Source of the DNA: CAG-841 sp963614875
GTDB taxonomy: Bacteria; Bacillota; Clostridia; Oscillospirales; CAG-272
Reading direction: 5' to 3'
Length of the DNA: 27,097 bases
NCBI GenBank assembly: GCA_963614875.1
Contig: CAVEFC010000021.1
Span: forward strand, 1-27,097
In this document: one piece after another, positions 7,193 to 13,336 of the stretch
How the letters are laid out: each line of letters begins with the position of its first letter
Position numbering within the stretch: position 1 is the first letter of the stretch
Position numbers and translations under genes: made by a program
The notes under the pieces: generated by a model
The model's database searches: none
Seen by the model: the letters and a program-made list of their open reading frames with translations, nothing else
Told to the model about the DNA's origin: nothing

Positions 7193-9298
7193 TCACAGAT
7201 TTTTTATCACGGTCAGAATATTGAAACCGTTTTTGTTTTCGTAAGAAACTTTATCCATCATTTTCTTTACCATAAATATTCCGAGCCCGCCGATTTTCCG
7301 CTCGTCCGCGGAAAGCGTCGTGTCGGGATCGGGATTTTTTGTGGGATCGTACGGAGTTCCGTTGTCGGAAAAACGCAGCGTAAGACAGCTTTCCGAAACC
7401 GAGCATCCGATTTTTGCTTCGGTCGCGCCGCTGTACAGCGCGATATTCGAAAATATCTCGTCCGTAACGACGGCAACCTGCGATATCAGCTTTTGCGAAG
7501 CGTTTGCCTCCGTCAGAATATTTTCAAGAAATTCCGTTATTTCCGTCACCTTGTCGGCTTGCGGCACGACGGTAAGCTCGTGCATTTCCGGCGCAACGGA
7601 TTTTATTTCAAGACAAAGCATCGTGATATCGTCGAACTGATCCGCCTCTCCGACAAACGCGTTCACGTCGGCGTGAAGCGATTCGAGAAGCTGACGGCAC
7701 GAGCCGCCTTTTGCGCGGTTCAGCGCGGCAAGCATTCTGTCAACGCCGTAAAGCGTATTGAAGGCGTCGGTGGCTTCGGGAACGCCGTCGGTATAAACGA
7801 ACAGACGGTCTCCCGCTTTCAGTTCAAGCTCGTATTCGCGGTAACGCGCGCCCTGCATTCCGGCAAGCACAAAGCCGTGCTTGTCCCTGAACAGCTCGAA
7901 ATCGCCGCCCTTGTGCATAATCGCCGGATATTCGTGACCGGCGTTCGCGCACTTCATTTTTCCCGTGGATATCTGAAGAATACCGAGCCACACGGTGACG
8001 AACATTTCAGCCTCGTTGTTTTCGCAAAGCTGATCGTTGACCTTTTCCAGCACCGCCTTCGGCGAAAGTCCGCTTTGAGCCGCGGATTTTATAAGCGTTT
8101 TCGATATCATCATAAACAGCGCGGCGGGAACGCCCTTTCCGGAAACGTCCGCCATAACAATCGCAAGATGATCGTCGTCCACAAGGAAGAAATCGTAGAA
8201 GTCGCCGCCCACCTCCTTTGCGGGAGTCATCGACGCGTAAACGTCGAATTCGTGGCGTTCGGGGAATGCGGGGAAAATACACGGCAGCATCGAAGCCTGA
8301 ATATGTCTTGCGACGTCAAGCTCCGCGCCGATACGTTCTTTTTCCGCCGTGATTGCGGTAACTTCTTTTATATAGGTGTGGATATCGCTCTCCATCTGTC
8401 GCAGAGAATCGTAAAGATCCTCAATTTCGTCGCCAGTTTTTATGTTCAGCGGTTCAAAAACCGTCTTTTCGGTTTTTTCATCGCCGATATAATTCTTTGC
8501 GGCTGTGCCAAGCTTTCCTATCGGTTTGAGTATGGTTTTGTCCGTAACAAGCAGAATAATTAACAGCATCACAACCGCGACAGCCGCGATAATGGCTGCT
8601 ATCTGTATGAGATAGCTCTCCCTGTCGCTCATTATTTTTTCCATTGAAATATCGACGAGAGCCATACAGATAACATTGCCGTTCCCGTCGAAAACGGGTG
8701 CGGACGCCGAGCACAGCCAGCCGTATTCTTCGTAATTTGTAACGTAGGCAGGGAAAGTATAATCGCCGCTCTGCACCTTTGCGATATGCTCCTCCTCAAC
8801 GGGATCGATATCGCCGGGCTGACACGCCTGCCCTTCCTCGCTCGCATCGACAATGTAAAGATCGCGCATTGTTTCAACGTCCGTATAGCCAAGATAAAGC
8901 GACACAACGTGATTGTCCTCGCGGATTTTTTCCAGAACTGTCTGAAGGCTTTTGTATTCGGGCATTTCCTGTATATACGCATATTCGGAATAATACTTTT
9001 CCGCTTCGGCTTCGGTAAAATTGTAAATGTCGGGAACTCCGCCGTTTTCCGCGCATATTCTGTGATATACCTTTTTCACCTCGTCCACAACCTTTGCGGC
9101 GTCATCGGCATTGATAACCGACGCCGAGGTCTTTGTTATGGACGTCGCCAGATCTTCATAGTGTCTGTTGAACGACGAGGTATAGGAAAGATAACTGCTG
9201 ATTATGGTTCCGACGGATAGGAAAATCGTAAAGATCAGCATAATGATTGCCACCTTTACCTTCAACGATACCCTGCGTTTTTTTGTACGTTCCTGCAT
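7193..9298 (-). CDS. Membrane sensor SpoIIE-type phosphatase with C-terminal HATPase domain
   Basis: A 701-aa regulator. Membrane helices at about 15-38 and 229-251 flank an extracytoplasmic sensor domain of roughly 190 residues (Cache-like by layout). A HAMP-like region and coiled coil follow, then a PP2C/SpoIIE phosphatase (about 345-565) with metal-binding aspartates in GGDFYD (Asp366), MADVSG (Asp384), YTDG (Asp504) and FDDITM. The C-terminal domain (about 575-701) is an RsbW-like HATPase with an N-box (DEIFSN), SDNGTPYDP and a GGLGIFMVK lid. In partner-switching systems the phosphatase activates a STAS protein and the HATPase kinase inactivates it; here both may sit in one chain. The STAS gene is at 11935-12231. 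GGAGG precedes the ATG. Confidence 0.93.
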   Translation of the reverse strand: MQERTKKRRVSLKVKVAIIMLIFTIFLSVGTIISSYLSYTSSFNRHYEDLATSITKTSASVINADDAAKVVDEVKKVYHRICAENGGVPDIYNFTEAEAEKYYSEYAYIQEMPEYKSLQTVLEKIREDNHVVSLYLGYTDVETMRDLYIVDASEEGQACQPGDIDPVEEEHIAKVQSGDYTFPAYVTNYEEYGWLCSASAPVFDGNGNVICMALVDISMEKIMSDRESYLIQIAAIIAAVAVVMLLIILLVTDKTILKPIGKLGTAAKNYIGDEKTEKTVFEPLNIKTGDEIEDLYDSLRQMESDIHTYIKEVTAITAEKERIGAELDVARHIQASMLPCIFPAFPERHEFDVYASMTPAKEVGGDFYDFFLVDDDHLAIVMADVSGKGVPAALFMMISKTLIKSAAQSGLSPKAVLEKVNDQLCENNEAEMFVTVWLGILQISTGKMKCANAGHEYPAIMHKGGDFELFRDKHGFVLAGMQGARYREYELELKAGDRLFVYTDGVPEATDAFNTLYGVDRMLAALNRAKGGSCRQLLESLHADVNAFVGEADQFDDITMLCLEIKSVAPEMHELTVVPQADKVTEITEFLENILTEANASQKLISQVAVVTDEIFSNIALYSGATEAKIGCSVSESCLTLRFSDNGTPYDPTKNPDPDTTLSADERKIGGLGIFMVKKMMDKVSYENKNGFNILTVIKNL

Positions 9299-9311
9299 AA
9301 AGTCCTCCGAT

Positions 9312-11045
9312 TTATATCTGGACAGTCAGAGAGTTGAACCCGATGCACTGCCTGTATAAATATTTTTTTGTTTTCTTCTTTATCAAAAGCACGCTGACCT
9401 CGTCTATATCGAAATCGGTGCGGCTTGCTTTGCCTCTGACGCGCCACGCCAGCGGATCGTATGCCGTGGCGTTGTCAAGAACGTGAAGCGTAAAGTCACC
9501 GTCCGGCTCGGCGATCAGCGTAACGCGTATTTTGCCGTCGGGCGAACGTCCGAGCGCGTTGCGGACGATAGACGCAACTATCTCCTCAATCACAAGCGTA
9601 ACGTAATATTTCTGATTCGGCTGAGCCTGCCACCTGTCGCAGAATTCCTCGCAGCCGTCAAGCAGCGCCGAAATTTCCGCGTCGTTTCCCGAAAGCGTTA
9701 CGCGATAAATACGGTTTTCGTCAAAGCGTACCTTCTTCTTTTCAACGACGGCGCAATAAAGCCCGAACAGCGCAAACGATACCGCCTCGGATACCGGAAA
9801 CGCGAGCCATATCCACTTTTTGCCGAGCATCGAGAAAAGCATAACGCTCGGAACAGCCGTAAGAAATTTGTTGAGAAGAACGCCTATGAAAGCGCTTCTG
9901 CCGTCCTCTCTCGACTGACAGTATTTGCTGAGAACGATATTCAGCGCAATGAATACCGTGCCGGCGCAGTAAAGTCTTATCGCGTAAGCGGTGGTTGCGA
10001 GCATTTCGTCGGATATTCCGAAAATGCGCGCGATATTTTCAGCAAATATGCTTATCAGAACGGCGGCGACTCCGCTGAGCGCAACCGAGCAGACAACCGA
10101 CAGTCTTCTTACCTGACGGCAGTCATTTTCGCTCTGCTCTCCGGCAAAGGTGCTGATAAGCGGCTGAGCCGCCTCGGACGTTCCGTCGCAGAGGTAAACG
10201 AGCAGGAATGTGATATTGTAAACGACATCGAAAACGGCGACGTAGGCTTCTCCTCCCAGCGACAGCATAACCCTGTTCACGACAAGCAGAAAGACAAACT
10301 GAAACAGATTCTGCACCGAGGTCGAAAAGCCGACTCCGAAGCACGAGAAAATCTGTGCAAAATCCGGCTTTGTGCCGGATATTCTGATAACGTTGCGCTT
10401 CTTTCCGACAAGCGCGGGCAGATAGCATACAATGGCAACCACCGAACCCGTCACGGTCGAAAGCGCCGCTCCCGCCGTTCCGAGATCGAAAAACAGAACG
10501 AGAATGATGTTCAGCGAAAGATCGGTTATGTTGCCGATAATAAATCCGCGCGCGGCAATGATTTCATTGTTGTCGTTGCGGAGAAAGAACGAAAAAACTA
10601 TGTTCAGAATCATAAACGGCGCACCGAGAGAAACAATTCTCATATATGTTTCGGCTGCCCTGTAAACTTCGTCTCCCACGCTTCCGGCTCCGATAACGAC
10701 AAGTATCTGCGGCGCGAAAACATTCGCAAGCAGAGCGAATATCACGCCCGAAAAAAGAGCAGCCCCGAGGATATTGTTAAAGCATCTTCGGGCGTCCTTT
10801 TCGTTTCCTTCTCCGAGCAGTGCGGAAAATCTGACTCCACCGCCCATACCGAAGGCATACATAATTATATTCATCAACATATATACGGGCATACAAAGAC
10901 TGATTGCCGCAAGTCCCGTTTCGCCCATACGCTGACCGACAACAAGTGCGTCCGCCATATCGGAAAGCGCATATCCGATAGACGAAAACACCGACGGAAT
11001 CAGCATTTTATAAAACATTTTAGATACGAAATAATCCTTTTTCAT
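9312..11045 (-). CDS. MATE-family transporter fused to a degenerate HATPase-like domain
   Basis: A 577-aa protein. The start chosen is the ATG at 11043-11045, which overlaps the upstream stop as ATGA; upstream in-frame ATGs lie inside that gene and lack a ribosome site. About 12 membrane helices of the MATE/MOP fold fill the first 440 residues (motifs such as LSDMADALVVGQRMGETGLA). The last 120 residues resemble an RsbW/SpoIIAB-type HATPase: an N-box-like EEIVASIVRNA and LDNATAYDP in place of DNG. The second glycine-rich ATP lid is missing, so ATP binding is doubtful. It may act as a membrane anchor or scaffold in the partner switch, or export a small molecule. Substrate unknown. Confidence 0.88.
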   Translation of the reverse strand: MKKDYFVSKMFYKMLIPSVFSSIGYALSDMADALVVGQRMGETGLAAISLCMPVYMLMNIIMYAFGMGGGVRFSALLGEGNEKDARRCFNNILGAALFSGVIFALLANVFAPQILVVIGAGSVGDEVYRAAETYMRIVSLGAPFMILNIVFSFFLRNDNNEIIAARGFIIGNITDLSLNIILVLFFDLGTAGAALSTVTGSVVAIVCYLPALVGKKRNVIRISGTKPDFAQIFSCFGVGFSTSVQNLFQFVFLLVVNRVMLSLGGEAYVAVFDVVYNITFLLVYLCDGTSEAAQPLISTFAGEQSENDCRQVRRLSVVCSVALSGVAAVLISIFAENIARIFGISDEMLATTAYAIRLYCAGTVFIALNIVLSKYCQSREDGRSAFIGVLLNKFLTAVPSVMLFSMLGKKWIWLAFPVSEAVSFALFGLYCAVVEKKKVRFDENRIYRVTLSGNDAEISALLDGCEEFCDRWQAQPNQKYYVTLVIEEIVASIVRNALGRSPDGKIRVTLIAEPDGDFTLHVLDNATAYDPLAWRVRGKASRTDFDIDEVSVLLIKKKTKKYLYRQCIGFNSLTVQI

Positions 11046-11920
11046 ATAAGCGTCCCCGTCCATATAAGATTTTTTCTTTCGGGGCGAAGTTCTTCCTTTA
11101 TCATTCTGATCCCGGGAATTCCGAGATCCTCCTCCAGATTGCAATAGGTATATTTATCCGCAAGCTGCTTTACATATTCGCGGATAGCGTAATATACAAA
11201 TCCCCGCGGCGCGTCGTGACGGGATTTCCCCACCAGAGCGTCAACGGTATTTTCATCAATCGGAAATCCCGCAAACACCGACACCGGCTTGTCGTCGATA
11301 TATACGACAGTGCCCTCGATGCCGAGCTGCTTTCTTTCGTACAGCGCGGTATCCGACACGCCAGCGTCAACTATCTGATTGTTGCCCACATTATGCGGCA
11401 GCTTTTCCCATTCGGACACCACTTCAAGCGCGTCGTCTATCGTTTCGTCCGAAACGGGCAGAGCCTTTATCGTGTTTTCGCGTTCGATACGGCTGATTTT
11501 GTGGCGGACGCCTTTGTATTTTCCGCCGCTCAGACCGATAAGCTCGGCAATGTTGCAGATATATTCGTCGGATTCCTCCTCGCGACACAGCTTCCACTTC
11601 AACGGGAATTTTTCGCTCAGCCATTCTGCGTCCTTTTCGCTTATGTAGCAGAGAGAAAAATTCTTTTCTTTCATTCCTTCGGCGATGAAGCTTTCGGTTT
11701 TTTCCTCGCTTCCGCACGGAAAAAACCACGCGTTATCGCCGCGTTCGCCGCATTTCACGGCAAAAAAGTCCTCTTCCGTATATACGGAAAGCCGCATCTG
11801 ATCCTGCCACAGATATAAAGAATTGAAGGTGTTTGCGGAAAGCTTATTTCCGCAGGATGCTCTGATTTTTTCGATAAGCGCCTTTTGCGGAAGCTCTATC
11901 GGGTGCGTCTGAATGTCCAT
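11042..11920 (-). CDS. DUF2156 protein (GNAT-fold, phosphatidylglycerol lysyltransferase C-domain-like)
   Basis: A 292-aa soluble protein. The C-terminal half carries the DUF2156 pattern: YIDDKPVSVFAGF, a VGKSRHDAPRGFVYYAIREYVKQL stretch and a final NLEEDLGIPGIRMIKEEL. This fold transfers aminoacyl groups onto lipids in MprF, but the stand-alone versions are mostly uncharacterised. There are no membrane segments. AAGGAGAT precedes the ATG; the stop overlaps the MATE start by four bases. Placement between the STAS and transporter genes suggests a role in the locus, possibly modifying a peptide, a lipid or an envelope component for self-protection. That role is inference. Confidence 0.82.
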   Translation of the reverse strand: MDIQTHPIELPQKALIEKIRASCGNKLSANTFNSLYLWQDQMRLSVYTEEDFFAVKCGERGDNAWFFPCGSEEKTESFIAEGMKEKNFSLCYISEKDAEWLSEKFPLKWKLCREEESDEYICNIAELIGLSGGKYKGVRHKISRIERENTIKALPVSDETIDDALEVVSEWEKLPHNVGNNQIVDAGVSDTALYERKQLGIEGTVVYIDDKPVSVFAGFPIDENTVDALVGKSRHDAPRGFVYYAIREYVKQLADKYTYCNLEEDLGIPGIRMIKEELRPERKNLIWTGTLI

Positions 11921-11934
11921 GCAGATCTCCTTGT

Positions 11935-12231
11935 TTATTCAATCGTCAGAATGTCCGCAAATCCCGTAACCTCAAAGATTTCCGCGATCGTATCGTTTAC
12001 GTTTCTTACGACCATTTCTCCCTGTCTGTTCATTACCTTCTGCGCCGAAAGAATTACGCGCAGTCCGGCGGAAGAAAGATATTCCAGCGCGCCGAAATCG
12101 AATATGAGCTTTTCAACTCCGCTTATGCTCTGCTTGAGCTCCGCTTCGAGCATGGGCGCAGTGGTCGTATCGAGTCGTCCTTCAATCGCTATTGTGAGTT
12201 CGTTTCCGTTTTTCGTTTTTTTGATTTCCAT
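11935..12231 (-). CDS. STAS-domain anti-sigma factor antagonist
   Basis: A 98-aa single-domain protein of the SpoIIAA/RsbV type: EGRLDTTTAPMLEAEL, a core strand LIFDFGALEYLSSAGLRVI with the phosphorylatable serine (Ser53 or Ser54), and a C-terminal helix IAEIFEVTGFADI. In this family the unphosphorylated form frees a sigma factor by binding its HATPase inhibitor. The SpoIIE-type phosphatase three genes downstream is the natural activator. AGGAAG lies before the ATG. It follows the sigma gene by 57 bases, so the same transcript probably carries both. Confidence 0.93.
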   Translation of the reverse strand: MEIKKTKNGNELTIAIEGRLDTTTAPMLEAELKQSISGVEKLIFDFGALEYLSSAGLRVILSAQKVMNRQGEMVVRNVNDTIAEIFEVTGFADILTIE

Positions 12232-12288
12232 AAAACAACTTCCTAACAGTAATTTTTTGATTGTCTGCGCTTGGGATCGGTGATCGGC

Positions 12289-12777
12289 TTATCCGCACCG
12301 TTCCTTCATAATTTTCCGCAGCTTTTTGATCGAAATATGGCACAGCTGCCGCACATTTGTATATGACAGGTGCATTTTTTCGGAAATTTCCTTGTGACTT
12401 AAACCGTAATAATAATACAGAATCACAATTTCGCGCTCGCGCTCCGTAAGAGTATCGAGCGCGCCGTCAAGCTTTGCAAGCGTGTCGTCAAGATCCTCGT
12501 CGTCGGGTATATCGGCAAGCTCCTCGGGCGCAACGCACAAAGCTTCTCTCTTGCGGTAAAAATCGGCAAGCGTCGTCTGCATTACCCGAAATATGTAAGA
12601 TGCCGCGCCTTTTCTGTGCGGATCAAACCCGCTTTCCATCGAATATATCTTCAGAAAAATTTCCGAAGTTATATCCTCTGCGTCGTGCTTGCTGCAAACC
12701 CTGTTCAGAACATAGCCGAAAACCTTGTCGTGATACAGAGTATAGGCATCTGCCGATAGATTATTTTTTGTCTGCAT
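12289..12777 (-). CDS. Small sigma-70 family (ECF-like) sigma factor of the export locus
   Basis: A 162-aa two-domain sigma factor. Region 2 spans about 12-78 (YHDKVFGYVLNRV, DAEDITSEIFLKIY, FRVMQTTLADFYRKRE); region 4 spans about 105-158 (LTEREREIVILYYYYGLSHKEI, then a helix-turn-helix MHLSYTNVRQLCHISIKKL). No region 3 is present, as in ECF sigmas. The ATG is preceded by AGGAG and overlaps the end of the 65-aa gene upstream by 17 bases, so translation is likely coupled. No classic transmembrane anti-sigma factor is next to it; control by the SpoIIE/STAS/HATPase proteins is inferred. The shared motif at 12974-13003 and 2257-2286 is its probable promoter, implying autoregulation. Confidence 0.92.
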   Translation of the reverse strand: MQTKNNLSADAYTLYHDKVFGYVLNRVCSKHDAEDITSEIFLKIYSMESGFDPHRKGAASYIFRVMQTTLADFYRKREALCVAPEELADIPDDEDLDDTLAKLDGALDTLTEREREIVILYYYYGLSHKEISEKMHLSYTNVRQLCHISIKKLRKIMKERCG

Positions 12778-12958
12778 CTCGGTTCTCCTGAAAAGGTCTG
12801 ACAGGCTGAAACTCTCCCGCCGCCGACAGATTCAGCTCTTCGTCCGCAAGCTCCGTACCGCCCGACAGATATTTTGCCGCCACCGCGTCCGTCTTTTTGC
12901 GAAGTCCGGCATTGGGCTGGAATTTCTGATATTCAAATAATGTTTTCAGATTTTTCAT
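12761..12958 (-). CDS. 65-aa leader-like small protein, first gene of the sigma operon
   Basis: Start set at the ATG 12956-12958, with AAAGGAGG five bases upstream; an earlier in-frame start would overlap the promoter motif. The protein (MKNLKTLFEYQKFQPN at its N-terminus) is hydrophilic, without a membrane segment or signal peptide. Residues 33-49 (GGTELADEELNLSAAGE) resemble the end of the precursor leaders (ELEDDELDSVSGG), but with AAG in place of GG, followed by a 16-residue polar tail. It may be an exported signal peptide, a decoy for the protease, or an inhibitor of the sigma factor whose gene it overlaps. I do not recognise a named family. Confidence 0.7.
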   Translation of the reverse strand: MKNLKTLFEYQKFQPNAGLRKKTDAVAAKYLSGGTELADEELNLSAAGEFQPVRPFQENRDADKK

Positions 12959-12973
12959 AATACCTCCTTTGTC

Positions 12974-13003
12974 GGTATATACGGGCAAAACGCGTTTTTG
13001 TTA
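12974..13003 (-). promoter_or_regulatory. Candidate autoregulatory promoter of the sigma operon
   Basis: Minus strand reads TAACAAAA, 12 bases, CGTATATACC. Both blocks and the spacing are identical to the site upstream of the precursor array (2257-2286). It lies about 16 bases before the 65-aa gene, giving a very short leader, and sits downstream of a separate housekeeping promoter. Confidence 0.65.
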
Positions 13004-13091
13004 TACCGATCTGCCGATTTTTTTGCGACTGCGGTACAGACGCACGCACGGTTCGAAAAAAGCACTTCCATTCCGACCATATCGTGTGTTT

Positions 13092-13120
13092 ATTATAACA
13101 GAAATAAAAATAGATGTCAA
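13092..13120 (-). promoter_or_regulatory. Consensus sigma-A promoter of the export/regulation operon
   Basis: Minus strand has TTGACA (13115-13120), a 17-base spacer, and TATAAT (13092-13097): a perfect housekeeping promoter. The predicted start near 13085 leaves a leader of about 127 bases before the 65-aa gene, with the motif promoter inside it. Confidence 0.85.
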
Positions 13121-13214
13121 CATAAAAACATTGCCCCGTGCGAAAAATATCCGCCTGCCGCCTGATGTAAAGCGTCGCCCGCTCCTCCCCTCCCGACAAA
13201 GCATACGAAATTTA

Positions 13215-13243
13215 TTGTTTTTATTCCGGTTTTCGTTTATAAT
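13215..13243 (+). promoter_or_regulatory. Sigma-A promoter of the ECF-TPR gene
   Basis: TTGTTT (13215-13220), a 17-base spacer, TATAAT (13238-13243). The ATG at 13244 directly abuts the -10 box and cannot be translated from this transcript, so the gene start is the later ATG at 13337. The stretch from here back to 13120 shows no other feature I can support. Confidence 0.8.
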
Positions 13244-13336
13244 ATGATTGAAAGCAAAAAATTTTTACCGCAAACCCAACCTTTCCCCGCCTTTTATGCA
13301 CTTATAGGCGAACCCCAAAAAACGAAAGGAAGCTTT

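Noticed and set aside
7493..8563. Plus-strand open frame of 356 codons opposite the SpoIIE-type gene
   Set aside because: No domain, no ribosome site of note, and the opposite strand carries intact phosphatase and HATPase motifs.
9483..11147. A long plus-strand open frame (554 codons) opposite the MATE gene
   Set aside because: Its translation is full of charged, low-complexity residues with no recognisable domain, and the minus strand encodes a clear MATE protein. It is a shadow of codon bias.
11774..11789. Perfect 16-base palindrome TTCCGTATATACGGAA inside the DUF2156 gene
   Set aside because: It contains CGTATATAC as in the promoter motif but has no TAACAAAA box at the right distance and lies within coding sequence; most likely chance.
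13244..13336. In-frame ATG at 13244 as the start of the ECF-TPR gene
   Set aside because: It abuts the -10 box of the promoter at 13215-13243 and has no ribosome site; the ATG at 13337 has one.
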